This document shows positions 8,353 to 17,299 of a stretch of 64,000 nucleotides of DNA, piece by piece; the stretch's first letter is position 1, and every line of letters begins with the position of its first letter. The DNA comes from CBDFNN01 sp965250215 (lineage in GTDB: Bacteria > Bacteroidota > Rhodothermia > Rhodothermales > DATKEJ01), in NCBI GenBank assembly GCA_965250215.1, contig CBDFNN010000004.1, forward strand, positions 3,410,001-3,474,000. The letters run 5' to 3'. The translations under genes were made by a program, and so were the position numbers. The notes beneath the pieces were generated by a model. That model did not search any database and was not told the DNA's origin. It worked only from the letters and a program-made list of their open reading frames with translations.

Positions 8353-8507
8353 GTCCTTCTCATATTCGAGAAGAAAACTTGACAGGTCTAACTGCGTCTA
8401 AATATAGGTCTACCGACCGGTTAATGGATGGATTTCTGATTGACACACCTTGCCTGAATCCATAGCACAATTCTTCATTTTAACATTTGTTTTAATTCAT
8501 AATCTGC

Positions 8508-8672
8508 GTGAACTACAACTGGGTCATAATCGTTGCAACAATTGGTTTTCTGGCACTGGCTTTCATTTTACTATTTCCCATCTATCGCTTCCTAGTCAAG
8601 CAAGAAAAAATAAGTGAGCAGTGGACGAAAGAAAACATTGATAGGCTAAAGTCTGAAGGTTCTGAAAAGTAG
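8508..8672 (+). CDS. 54-residue single-pass membrane peptide
   Basis: A GTG-started frame encodes 54 residues. It begins MNYNW, has one long hydrophobic helix (VIIVATIGFLALAFILLF, about residues 6-23), then a Pro-Ile-Tyr-Arg turn and a strongly charged amphipathic tail rich in Lys and Glu ending EGSEK. The frame has a stop just upstream (8493-8495), which limits the start to GTG 8508. Architecture resembles small stabilising or regulatory membrane peptides. No Shine-Dalgarno is visible. The coherent membrane-plus-charged-tail layout in an otherwise empty 375-bp gap supports it being real, but the family is unknown to me. Confidence 0.55.
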   Translation: MNYNWVIIVATIGFLALAFILLFPIYRFLVKQEKISEQWTKENIDRLKSEGSEK

Positions 8673-8727
8673 AGAAGCTACTCGAAAAAGGCATTCCCCG
8701 TTTGGTCACCACTATAATCCTCTAAGA

Positions 8728-9624
8728 CTATTTGACTAACTCGTTTCTTAACTGACTTTCTAGATCTGGGTACCGGAACTCAAAAGCTCTATTCTTCAAG
8801 GTTTCCGGATAAGCCAGGGTGCTGGTCATTGCCATGGCTTCTATGGCCTCGCCTCCAATAAATTTAAAAAGGGCTCCAGGAACTCTGAGAAAACGAGGGC
8901 GAGATAGAACAGACGAAAGAATGTCTTGAAACTCACCCATTCTCACGGGATTTGGTGTGCAGAGATTTATAGGACCATTAATTTCCGAATCGTGGATTAT
9001 ATGCTTCACCGCTCCAAGAAAGTCATCGAGACCAATCCAACTGAGCCATTCTTTTCCTTCTCCGATGATAGCACCAAGACCAAGTTTTGAGGGCATCAGG
9101 AGTTTCCTCAACATTCCACCTCTTGCACTAATAACTGGCCCCATTCTCATCGTAACTCTCCTGACTTCAGTCTTACAAAGCGATTTGGATTCTGCTTCCC
9201 ATTGATCACAGACAGATGCCAAAAAGCCAGAACCAGCTTCATCTTGTCGATTGAAAACCCTTTCACCACCTTCCCCATAGTATCCCAAGCCAGACGCCGA
9301 AATAAAAACCTTCGGCTTTTTTTCCATCGCAAGTATTCGAGAAACAAGGAGGCGGGTTGAGTCCAATCGTGAATTTAATATCTCCGCTTTGTATGAATCG
9401 GACCACGGAATTCTACCTACATTTGCTCCAGATAGATTTATTACGACGTCGGGACAAAAATCATCAATGAATTCCAATTTGCCGTCTTTTGGACTCCATG
9501 AAATCTCCGATGAAATATTCGCCGGTCGGCGAACTAAGCAAAAGACGTCATGTCCCGCGGAAGAATGGAATGTCGACAATCGTTGACCCAACATGCCACT
9601 CGCCCCCGATATCAATATTTTCAT
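8728..9624 (-). CDS. TIGR01777-family NAD-dependent epimerase-like protein
   Basis: The protein has 298 residues, typical for the family (YfcH/SulA-like). The N-terminus MKILISGASGMLGQRL gives the Rossmann glycine motif at residues 7-14; the signatures VINLSGANV and FISASGLGYYG follow, and the C-terminus is the DUF1731 segment (about 245-292, starting near RPRFLRVPG). It is an extended SDR whose biological substrate is unknown. It lies 52 bp downstream of the M48 protease gene on the same strand. Confidence 0.9.
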   Translation of the reverse strand: MKILISGASGMLGQRLSTFHSSAGHDVFCLVRRPANISSEISWSPKDGKLEFIDDFCPDVVINLSGANVGRIPWSDSYKAEILNSRLDSTRLLVSRILAMEKKPKVFISASGLGYYGEGGERVFNRQDEAGSGFLASVCDQWEAESKSLCKTEVRRVTMRMGPVISARGGMLRKLLMPSKLGLGAIIGEGKEWLSWIGLDDFLGAVKHIIHDSEINGPINLCTPNPVRMGEFQDILSSVLSRPRFLRVPGALFKFIGGEAIEAMAMTSTLAYPETLKNRAFEFRYPDLESQLRNELVK

Positions 9625-9676
9625 GCCCTTAGCTTGCCAGTTTTTGTGTCTTTAATGATCATAAGTATAACCGGAA

Positions 9677-10909
9677 CTACAGACTCCTAATTTTGCGAAT
9701 TCTATCTAAGATCGGAGGATGGGAATAATTCATCTTTACGTAAAAAGGATGAGGTGTCAAATTCGACAGGTTCGTTCGAGCAATTTTTTTAAGTGCAGAG
9801 ATCATGTCAGAGTTCAATCCAGTGCTAGCAATCGCAAATGCATCGGCCTCGAACTCATGTCTTCTTGAGATATAATTGCTAATAATGGAAAGCACTTTCC
9901 CTATGGGGGTAAACAGAATGCTTGTGAAAACCAAGCCTGAATAGACCGAAGGAGTGAGAACATAAAAGGCACTATACAATTCCTGCCTTGAGAGAAGTAT
10001 GCCGAGCAATGCGAATGCAATACCTGTAGACACCAGAGTCTGCGCTATCGCGTAGTAGAGATGCTTTTTCTTATAGTGCCCAACTTCGTGTGCTACGATA
10101 CCTATGAGCTCGTTTACACTGTGTTGCTCAATGAGCGTGTCGAACAAGACCACTCTTTTCTGGTGACCGATCCCAGTAAAAAACGCATTAGATTTCGCCG
10201 ATCTGCGTGAACCGTCCATTGAAAATAGTTTTTCAACTTGAAAGTCAACCTTCTTGGTATAGTCCAAGATCGCTCTTTTTAGAGCTCCGTCTTGAAGGGG
10301 GGAAAAGGAATTGAAAATCGGCATTATGACCACTGGCGCGAGAATCTGGATGAAAATGATAGTTGCGCAAACAGATAGCCATGCCCAAAGCCATGCAAAT
10401 GATTCTGCATGATCGAAGAAATACACCACCAAGGCCAGAATTGGCAAAACAAGAACAATGAACAAAATCAAGCCCTTGACTCTGTCAAGGACAAAGGTCT
10501 TCCAGTCCATGCGATTGAATCCGAACTCCTCTTCTAGAACGAAGGTATGATAGACTTCGAATGGCAATTTATAGAGAGATATCCCAACTGCAATCGTTAA
10601 AAAATATACCGAACCGGTGCCTACGTCTCCATGACCGAATTCTCTCGCAAAATCATCTAGTTGTTGGAAGCCCCCGAGAAACCAAAAAAACAACAAAACG
10701 GACAGGTCGACTCCTGCTTCAAATAAGGTCAATCGCGTTTTTCGCTTTAGGTAGACTTGTGAGTTTGCGTAGGTGCTTCTGTCATAGATATCAGAGAACT
10801 CATCAGGTATTTCAGGAACAGCCGCTCTCATATTCAGACTTGAAGCCAGTAAATCAAGGACGAAATTGAGAAGAACTATTGTTAGTATGAGTGCGGCAAA
10901 GATCGTCAA
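9677..10909 (-). CDS. CAAX prenyl protease 1-like (Ste24/HtpX) M48 metalloprotease
   Basis: The 410-residue multi-pass membrane protein has an N-terminal helix at 1-25, more helices at about 62-82, 100-115, 147-166, 175-200 and 285-335, and a cytosolic M48 site: H274-E275-x-x-H278 with the third zinc ligand in EFEADAFA (near 351). This is the Ste24 family layout, a zinc protease inside a membrane chamber, which in bacteria is thought to remove damaged membrane proteins. The start is TTG at 10909; the first in-frame ATG is 26 codons later and would delete the first membrane helix. Confidence 0.9.
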   Translation of the reverse strand: MTIFAALILTIVLLNFVLDLLASSLNMRAAVPEIPDEFSDIYDRSTYANSQVYLKRKTRLTLFEAGVDLSVLLFFWFLGGFQQLDDFAREFGHGDVGTGSVYFLTIAVGISLYKLPFEVYHTFVLEEEFGFNRMDWKTFVLDRVKGLILFIVLVLPILALVVYFFDHAESFAWLWAWLSVCATIIFIQILAPVVIMPIFNSFSPLQDGALKRAILDYTKKVDFQVEKLFSMDGSRRSAKSNAFFTGIGHQKRVVLFDTLIEQHSVNELIGIVAHEVGHYKKKHLYYAIAQTLVSTGIAFALLGILLSRQELYSAFYVLTPSVYSGLVFTSILFTPIGKVLSIISNYISRRHEFEADAFAIASTGLNSDMISALKKIARTNLSNLTPHPFYVKMNYSHPPILDRIRKIRSL

Positions 10910-11022
10910 TTCAAGGATGGTTTCTTTTTGAGCTCGTTGTCTAGATGATTTGTTTGTTGCAGATCAAAAAGATCTCTTGTCAGAACAAAGCTGAGGAAAT
11001 ATTCTGAAATATATCAGAGAGA

Positions 11023-11574
11023 CTACTCGGAGTACCAAGCGACGTCCGCAACCCCTTGATCGGCGTTCGCAACCCGCGACATAACAAACAACAAGTCTGA
11101 TAGACGATTTAGATATATGGAAGGTTTAGTGTCAATTTTTTCGACTCGTGCGAGACTTACTACCTCCCTCTCAGCTCTTCTGCAAACCGTCCGAGCTAAA
11201 TGAAGATAACTTGCCAAGTGGCTACCCCCGGGCAAAATGAATTGCTTAAGAGGCTCTAGACCTACCTGAAGATCGTCTATATCCTTCTCAAGGGAAATAA
11301 TGTGACTTTCTTCAATTCGTGGGACTTTGTAGCTGGTTACACCGGGAGTCGCAAGATCACCTCCAAGCACAAATAGCTCATTCTGTAGACGATTTATAAT
11401 CGCAATCAAGCGTGGTGACTTCTCAAAATCCACCTGCAATAAAGCCAATCCGAGAAACGAGTTTAATTCATCAACTGTGCCATAGGCTGAAATGCGCGGA
11501 TGATCTTTTCCTACCCGATCACCGGCAAACAATCCGGTTGTCCCATCATCTCCAGTCTTCGTATATATTTTCAT
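11023..11574 (-). CDS. PduO-type cob(I)alamin adenosyltransferase
   Basis: The 183-residue protein opens with the diagnostic MKIYTKTGDDGTTGLF and GTVDELNSFLG segments. It has the helical-bundle motifs FILPGGS, ARTVCRRAERE and LNRLSDLLFVMSR, which make the ATP and cobalamin site. It converts cob(I)alamin plus ATP to adenosylcobalamin. The gene lies 93 bp downstream of an ABC ATPase of the BtuD/FecE type on the same strand, which suggests a cobalamin salvage unit. Confidence 0.93.
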   Translation of the reverse strand: MKIYTKTGDDGTTGLFAGDRVGKDHPRISAYGTVDELNSFLGLALLQVDFEKSPRLIAIINRLQNELFVLGGDLATPGVTSYKVPRIEESHIISLEKDIDDLQVGLEPLKQFILPGGSHLASYLHLARTVCRRAEREVVSLARVEKIDTKPSIYLNRLSDLLFVMSRVANADQGVADVAWYSE

Positions 11575-11667
11575 TTCTTGGAATTACGTATGTGCCTTTT
11601 CATTCAAACAGTCCTATTTACTTTAATTCCGGCCCTACTTTAGATGATCGGCTAGGTTCAATAATAT

Positions 11668-12450
11668 CTAGGAATACATCACTACTGAAGTTTTCCCGTC
11701 AGGACCACTTCGAATCTCGGAATTAACACCAAAAAGATCATGTATTGTCTCAGCCTTTAAGATCTCACTGGGCTGTCCGATTGCTGTGATCTTTCCATTC
11801 TTCAAGGTCATTAGCCTGGACACGAATCTACAAGCAAGATTAATGTCATGAAATACGGAAATAACTGTAAGACCTTGCTGACGCATGTCCTCAACTTTAT
11901 TTAGAAACTCGAATTGCCGTCCGGGATCAAGATGGACTGTAGGTTCATCCAGAAGGATGAGGTCGGGATTCTGTAGAATGGCTTGCGCTAGAAAAATCAT
12001 TCGTTGCTCTCCCCCACTCATTGCATCCAAATTCCTGTCAAGCATTTTCGAAAGCCCCAGTTCTTCAAACAATTCTTCAACTTCCACTTGCTCCTGTAAT
12101 GAATTTCGAGAGAGATACCCCCTGTGTGGCAGCAATCCGAGTGAGGCAACTTCTCGAGCTGTTAACGAGAAACCAGAATTTGGATTCTGGCGGAGGTAAG
12201 CCATCGTCGAGGCAAGTTCTCGAATGGAAAAACTCGACAGATTTCTTCCTTTATAAAATATTTCGCCATCGAACGGAAGATTACTATTGAGGCATTGCAA
12301 TAAGGTTGTTTTTCCAGATCCATTTGGCCCGATAAGACCCAGCCATTCCCTACTTTCGACTTCGAAATTGACATCGTGTAGAACGGGCCTTTTTGGGTAA
12401 CCGGCATTCAGACGATTGCATGAAAGAATAGAATTCTGAGAAGATGACAT
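11668..12450 (-). CDS. ABC transporter ATP-binding protein, BtuD/FecE type
   Basis: The 260-residue ATPase has Walker A GPNGSGKTT (41-49), the Q-loop LRQNP, signature MSGGEQ (144-149), Walker B LILLDEP (164-170) and switch His201. The overall sequence is of the siderophore/vitamin B12 importer class. I chose ATG 12450 because an AAGGA lies nine bases upstream; the frame could begin 12 codons earlier. It has no permease or binding-protein gene beside it. The adenosyltransferase downstream points to cobalamin as cargo, but haem or ferric siderophores are possible. Confidence 0.88.
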   Translation of the reverse strand: MSSSQNSILSCNRLNAGYPKRPVLHDVNFEVESREWLGLIGPNGSGKTTLLQCLNSNLPFDGEIFYKGRNLSSFSIRELASTMAYLRQNPNSGFSLTAREVASLGLLPHRGYLSRNSLQEQVEVEELFEELGLSKMLDRNLDAMSGGEQRMIFLAQAILQNPDLILLDEPTVHLDPGRQFEFLNKVEDMRQQGLTVISVFHDINLACRFVSRLMTLKNGKITAIGQPSEILKAETIHDLFGVNSEIRSGPDGKTSVVMYS

Positions 12451-12590
12451 TATACTTTTCCTTGGATTCCTAGAAGGGAAGCTCAATATACCACGTGTCT
12501 AGTGAAGCGAGGCCAAAGTTTTCAAACAGAATGGACTTCCGTTATCGCAACCTCTAGAACGATAAACGGTTTAGAAACTAAAAGCCAACC

Positions 12591-13109
12591 CTGAAAAAAA
12601 TACCCGCACATATCCTGCTAGTCTTGAGCTTAGTTTCTTGTGATTCCGTCCAGGAGCAACGCCTTTTCAATGACGCGGTATTTCTGGAACCACAGGGTTA
12701 TACATTCACGGATGAAGGTGGTGGACTACCTTTGAATGATAAGGGAGATTACATCTCTTTCGATGATGACGATTGGCGAATAGGACCCGGCTTCACGGGC
12801 TCTGTATCTGTCGACCCAGCCTATCCTAATCCAAGCGACGGAAACCTGATTATTCTTCCCATTTCGATAAACGACTTTGACGGGTTTCCAGGGGGGCTCT
12901 TTCTACGTGCATTTGATAATTCGAACCCACCCTTGTTGAGACAAGTAGATGAGATATTTGATGCATCAGCTGGATCTTTCGCTTTCAGGTTTGACCCGAG
13001 CTTACTTTCCATTGCAGGAGACATTTCATCAATAAGGGGTCTCCACCGCTTATTTGTTATGGACGCTCAAGGCAATCTTGTAAGTTATGGTGATCTCTTG
13101 ATTCAATAA
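12591..13109 (+). CDS. small lipoprotein, apparent CTG start
   Basis: Read from CTG 12591 the protein has 172 residues and begins with a textbook lipoprotein signal: Lys-Lys, a hydrophobic stretch and the lipobox SLVSC (Cys about residue 17). The first standard start codon in frame, TTG 12624, would leave only five residues before the lipobox Cys and destroy the signal. A stop at 12579-12581 limits any earlier start, so CTG 12591 is the natural choice. The mature part contains an acidic segment and a YPNPSDG motif near residue 70, seen in FlgD/T9SS-type Ig-like C-terminal domains. No catalytic motif is visible. It precedes the PglC-like gene. Confidence 0.6.
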   Translation: MKKIPAHILLVLSLVSCDSVQEQRLFNDAVFLEPQGYTFTDEGGGLPLNDKGDYISFDDDDWRIGPGFTGSVSVDPAYPNPSDGNLIILPISINDFDGFPGGLFLRAFDNSNPPLLRQVDEIFDASAGSFAFRFDPSLLSIAGDISSIRGLHRLFVMDAQGNLVSYGDLLIQ

Positions 13110-13157
13110 ATATCTAGTCACGATAGACTTCATTACTCCAGCAAGCAGTATTTGAGA

Positions 13158-13775
13158 ATGGACATGTACCGAATCTTTGGGAAACCAATACTCGACTATC
13201 TCTTGGTCATACTCAGCTTACCCATTTGGATAATTCTCATGGCCGGGACAGCATTGCTCACACGCCTAAAGCTTGGAAGTCCCATTTTCTTTAGACAAAC
13301 TCGTTCTGCATTAGAGGGGAAGGACTTCACTTTGAGAAAATTTCGGAGTATGTCTGTAGAAACTCATCTCGAAGGTCAGGTAATGTCAGACGCGCAACGT
13401 CTTGAATCATTTGGCCGATGGCTAAGAAGAAGCAGTTTGGATGAGTTACCACAGATCATTCATGTGTTGAAAGGCGAAATGTCTTTGGTTGGGCCTAGAC
13501 CACTACCAAGCATCTATGCCGAAAGGTACAATGTTACACAACTCAGAAGGCTTGAGGTAAAACCTGGCTTGACGGGGTGGGCCCAAGTTCACGGCAGAGA
13601 CGAGTCGGGATGGGAGCAGAGGCTTGCCAATGACGTTTGGTATGTTGACAATTTGTCACTATTCCTAGATTTGAAAATTATTTTCAAAACCTTTTCAATG
13701 GTCATTCTTCGAAAAGGAATGTCTGCCAAAGGTCATCCAACGATGACCGAATTCTATCCAGAGCTTGACAAATAA
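13158..13775 (+). CDS. PglC-like phosphoglycosyl transferase (initiating sugar transferase)
   Basis: This 205-residue monotopic enzyme has a re-entrant membrane helix at about 10-34 and the catalytic Asp95-Glu96 (RSSLDELPQ), equivalent to D93-E94 of Campylobacter PglC. Further motifs are VGPRPL, KPGLTGWAQVHGR and, near the end, GMSAKGHPTMTEF, which resembles the PglC C-terminus. It moves a phospho-sugar from UDP-sugar to undecaprenyl phosphate, the first step of polysaccharide or glycan assembly. ATG 13158 is used; a TTG lies two codons upstream. It overlaps the PglD-like gene by 11 bp. Confidence 0.9.
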   Translation: MDMYRIFGKPILDYLLVILSLPIWIILMAGTALLTRLKLGSPIFFRQTRSALEGKDFTLRKFRSMSVETHLEGQVMSDAQRLESFGRWLRRSSLDELPQIIHVLKGEMSLVGPRPLPSIYAERYNVTQLRRLEVKPGLTGWAQVHGRDESGWEQRLANDVWYVDNLSLFLDLKIIFKTFSMVILRKGMSAKGHPTMTEFYPELDK

Positions 13776-14394
13776 CACCATATATATTATTGGGGCAGGT
13801 GGACACGGCAGAGAAGTCGCTGAACTTCTTAGAACGACAGAAAAAACCGAATTGTTTTTTCTGGATGACAAGCCCGAACTTCAAGGTAGAATCATCAATG
13901 GAATCGAAGTTCTCGGAGGTATAGACTTTCTCAAAAAAATGACCGCAACATCTTCTGTTAAAGTCACAATCGCCCTCGGATCGTCCAAGGTAATGAGAAG
14001 TATTGTTCATCATTGTCAATCTTACGATTTAGAATATGTCAATGTGATCCACCCGAGCGCCAGTGTCTCTCCAAATTCGATCCTGGGACACGGAATAGTT
14101 CTATTTGAGAACACATCCGTCCATGTTAACGCAATTCTGGGTAACCATGTGTGCCTCAACGTTGGAGCTAGTGTGAGTCATGATTCAAACATAGGCGATT
14201 TTTCAATTCTGAGTCCAGGAGCTCGAATTGCTGGTGACTGTGTTATCGGCAAAGCCTGCAAGCTAGGGATGGGCTCAAGCATTATTAACGGGATTGTTCT
14301 TGGAGACGACGTGGTTGTTGGAGCCGGAGCCGTTGTTATTGAAAATGTCAGTCCAATGTCAACCGTTGTCGGTGTGCCGGCAAGAAACATTTAA
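13765..14394 (+). CDS. PglD/NeuD-like sugar O- or N-acetyltransferase
   Basis: The 209-residue protein has an N-terminal Rossmann-like UDP-sugar domain (IYIIGAGGHGREVAELL) followed by a left-handed beta-helix of hexapeptide repeats (about 100-200). The presumed general-base His139 sits in GASVSHDS and the C-terminus reads VVGVPARNI. In Campylobacter, PglD acetylates UDP-4-amino-trideoxy-GlcNAc with acetyl-CoA. The start is TTG, inside the last codons of the transferase gene, and the aminotransferase follows after three bases, so the three are one operon. Confidence 0.88.
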   Translation: MTNNTIYIIGAGGHGREVAELLRTTEKTELFFLDDKPELQGRIINGIEVLGGIDFLKKMTATSSVKVTIALGSSKVMRSIVHHCQSYDLEYVNVIHPSASVSPNSILGHGIVLFENTSVHVNAILGNHVCLNVGASVSHDSNIGDFSILSPGARIAGDCVIGKACKLGMGSSIINGIVLGDDVVVGAGAVVIENVSPMSTVVGVPARNI

Positions 14395-14397
14395 ACT

Positions 14398-15621
14398 GTG
14401 ACTCATAAAGAAATTGCGCCATGGCCAGTCTTTGGGGAAGATGAGATAGAGGCCGTCACAAAAGTTCTTAGATCAGGGAAAGTAAGTCAGTGGACGGGCT
14501 CCGAAGTCACAGATTTCGAAAAGGAGTTCGCACAATACTGTCAGACGAAATATGCTGTAGCCTTAGCAAATGGGACTGTTGCTATTGAGTTGGCACTGCG
14601 GGCTCTTGGGGTAGGCCAAGGTGACGAAGTCATTGTCACAAGTCGTTCATTTGTTGCATCAGCCAGTTCTATTGTATTAGTCGGGGCAACTCCTGTCTTT
14701 GCGGACTGCGATCTCAATACTCAAGGCCTCTCAGGGGAAAGCATTGAAAATGAGTTGACCACGAAGACCAAGGCAGTCGTCCTGGTTCATTTGGGTGGTC
14801 ACCCCTGTGATATGGACCCGATCATGGCACTAGCTAAAGAAAAGGGCCTTTACATCATAGAGGATTGTTCACAGGCACATGGTGCTAAATACAAGGGACA
14901 TCCAGTTGGCTCAATTGGTCATATTGGTACATGGTCTTTTTGCCAAGACAAGATAATGACGACGGGTGGCGAGGGTGGTATGTTGACCTGCAACGACGAG
15001 AATATCTGGAGGTACTCTTGGTCCTTTAAGGATCATGGGAAAAACCATGATTCTGTTCATAGCAAGGAGCATCCAATCGGTTTTAGGTGGCTACACGATA
15101 GTTTTGGAACCAATTGGAGGCTCACTGAAATTCAAGCTGCGATAGGAAGGGTGATGCTGAGAAAAGTGGATCAATGGGTCGAACGAAGAAGCTATCTCGC
15201 GGGATGTTTCGATAGTGTATTAGGCGAGCTTGACTGTATTCGCATTATTAAGAAAGATCTGGATTTCAAAAATGCCTACTACAAATACTACTGTTTTCTT
15301 GAACCCAACAAGTTAAAGAAAGGATGGACGCGTGATAGAATCCTAGACGAAATGTCTTCAGAAGGACATCATGTCTTTTCTGGAAGTTGTAGTGAAATAT
15401 ATTTAGAGAAGTCTTTCACAAAATCTGGCCTCCAACCACGCAGCTTATTGAGAAATGCGAAGCAATTAGGGGAGACGAGTCTTATGTTTCAGGTACATCC
15501 CAATCGAACGGATTCTGAAGTGAAAGATGCCGCGTTGGCACTGAAAAAGATCTTACTCGAAGCGAGCATAGCCACTATATCTACTCCAGGCGAAGATTAT
15601 TCTCAAGCCGCTCTGATATAA
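14398..15621 (+). CDS. DegT/DnrJ/EryC1/StrS aminotransferase (PglE-like)
   Basis: This 407-residue PLP enzyme of the sugar-aminotransferase family has GTVAIELALRALG near residue 60, EDCSQAHGA (155-163) and the PLP Lys185 in SFCQDKIMTTGGEGG. It transfers an amino group from glutamate to a keto-sugar nucleotide. After PglC- and PglD-like genes in the order C-D-E it best fits the bacillosamine-type pathway, though WbpE-like or perosamine-type activity is possible. The start is GTG, three bases after the previous stop. No PglF-like dehydratase lies in this window to make its keto-sugar substrate. Confidence 0.9.
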   Translation: MTHKEIAPWPVFGEDEIEAVTKVLRSGKVSQWTGSEVTDFEKEFAQYCQTKYAVALANGTVAIELALRALGVGQGDEVIVTSRSFVASASSIVLVGATPVFADCDLNTQGLSGESIENELTTKTKAVVLVHLGGHPCDMDPIMALAKEKGLYIIEDCSQAHGAKYKGHPVGSIGHIGTWSFCQDKIMTTGGEGGMLTCNDENIWRYSWSFKDHGKNHDSVHSKEHPIGFRWLHDSFGTNWRLTEIQAAIGRVMLRKVDQWVERRSYLAGCFDSVLGELDCIRIIKKDLDFKNAYYKYYCFLEPNKLKKGWTRDRILDEMSSEGHHVFSGSCSEIYLEKSFTKSGLQPRSLLRNAKQLGETSLMFQVHPNRTDSEVKDAALALKKILLEASIATISTPGEDYSQAALI

Positions 15622-15625
15622 TTTG

Positions 15626-17299
15626 ATGATCAGCAAATTTCGTCGATTGCAGGCTTTAAGGCACTTCAAGTTTTCGCAACTGATTTGGAGACTTGTCAGG
15701 CTCGAAAAGGCCCGACGACTGCCAAAAAAAGCACAAGGGATTTTCTCAGCCAAAAATGATTTGAAGGCTGATCAGATCACTTCCTTCGAGAGCTGGCCTT
15801 CTGGTATCAAATGCGAAAGGCAAGAAAGGCTTGTTAAAAAGGAATCTCAAGATTGTATTCAAATCTCTCTCTTGAATCTCGACCACAACCTGCTAAGTGA
15901 GTCGCCCTGGATGCCAAAAATATTTCCACATAGCAAACATCTTTGGCTCTTCCATCTCCACTACATGGATTATCTGTCAGAGCTATCTAATAGCTCATTT
16001 GAATTGATAACCAACAAATGGATAGATGAAAATAGCCCAACACAAGTGGGCTACAAATACAACTGGCACTCCTATGTCTTGTCCAATAGAATTGTCAATT
16101 GGATAAAGAATATTGCTATCCGGAAGGATTCCTTTGACAATGACCAATTGACTCTGTGGGCAACTCATCTTCATGCCCAGGCGATGATTTTGGAAAAGGA
16201 TCTAGAGTTTGATATCGAGGGAAATCATTTAATTAAAAACATTAAAGCTCTAGTCTGGGCTTCTGCTGTTTTTACGAGTAGCGATTCCAAAAGATGGAGA
16301 AGACTATCTGTACAAAGGCTCATAAACGAATTATCCACTCAAGTATTGGCGGATGGTTTTCACTATGAGCTCTCACCTGCATATCACTTTCAAGTCTTGG
16401 TCGATCTCATCGAGATTTATCCACTACTAGAAGACAAGAAGGCCAAGGAAATACTGGCCAAGTCAATCAAGTCGATGGCGATTGCCGGAAGTATGATGAC
16501 GTGCGTGGATGGGAAGGTTTGGTCTATTGGAGATGGTAGCAAGGAGACGCCCTATAACCCAGAATCTGTAGTCCAAGAAGCTTTCGATTTAGTGGGACTT
16601 GTTCTACCTGACATTACACAGGTCAGACTTCCGCAAGCTGGATATTTCGGAATCAAAACCAGCGAAATAAATTTAATCTTCGATTGTGGTGCGATCGCTC
16701 CAAAAAGACAACCAGCCCATGGTCACGCCGACGCCCTCTCCATTCTTCTAGCCGTGAGAGGTAAAAGATTGTTTGTCGATCAAGGTGTATTTGCCTACGA
16801 AGCAGGTCCTGATCGTCTGAATAGCAGAAAGAGTGACTCGCATAATACACCTTTCATCGTGGGTGTGGAGCAAGCAGAGTTCTGGGGCTCTTTCAGAGTC
16901 GGTAATACCGCCAGAATCATCCTGGATTCGTCACAATTTGGTGAAACTACAAGCGTGGCGTCGCGGCTAGTTGACTTTCCCAAACACCCAAATATCGGCC
17001 TCTCTCGAAAAGTAACGATCGAGAAATCAGAGATAACTATAAACGATGAAGCTAAAGGACCCGGTGATTCAAATGTATGCTTTAGTTATTTGGTAGAACC
17101 GAATTGGAAGATCCTTCAAAAGGACGAGCACGAAATCCAATTCTCGATTGGAAGCGATAGGGTAAAGCTTATTTCTTCTGCGAAGCTCTCAATTCAACCC
17201 ACTCACTATTTTCCAGATTTCGGGATAAAGGAGTCTAGCTTTAGAATCCTAGGTGTAGCAGACAATCATAAGGCCCTTACTCGAATTAGTATCGACTAA
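15626..17299 (+). CDS. heparinase II/III-like polysaccharide lyase family protein
   Basis: The protein has 557 residues with an all-helical N-terminal half (about 60-330; motif NWHSYVLSNRIVNWIK, then EGNHLIKN) and a C-terminal beta-sandwich half with HGHADALSILLAVRG and VFAYEAG near residue 365-395. This is the heparinase_II_N plus heparinase II/III layout. Family members cleave uronic-acid-containing glycans by beta-elimination; in exopolysaccharide loci they are thought to trim or turn over the polymer. No signal peptide is visible, so the protein may act inside the cell or be exported by an unknown route. ATG 15626 is used. Its stop overlaps the convergent WecA-like gene by four bases. Confidence 0.87.
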   Translation: MISKFRRLQALRHFKFSQLIWRLVRLEKARRLPKKAQGIFSAKNDLKADQITSFESWPSGIKCERQERLVKKESQDCIQISLLNLDHNLLSESPWMPKIFPHSKHLWLFHLHYMDYLSELSNSSFELITNKWIDENSPTQVGYKYNWHSYVLSNRIVNWIKNIAIRKDSFDNDQLTLWATHLHAQAMILEKDLEFDIEGNHLIKNIKALVWASAVFTSSDSKRWRRLSVQRLINELSTQVLADGFHYELSPAYHFQVLVDLIEIYPLLEDKKAKEILAKSIKSMAIAGSMMTCVDGKVWSIGDGSKETPYNPESVVQEAFDLVGLVLPDITQVRLPQAGYFGIKTSEINLIFDCGAIAPKRQPAHGHADALSILLAVRGKRLFVDQGVFAYEAGPDRLNSRKSDSHNTPFIVGVEQAEFWGSFRVGNTARIILDSSQFGETTSVASRLVDFPKHPNIGLSRKVTIEKSEITINDEAKGPGDSNVCFSYLVEPNWKILQKDEHEIQFSIGSDRVKLISSAKLSIQPTHYFPDFGIKESSFRILGVADNHKALTRISID

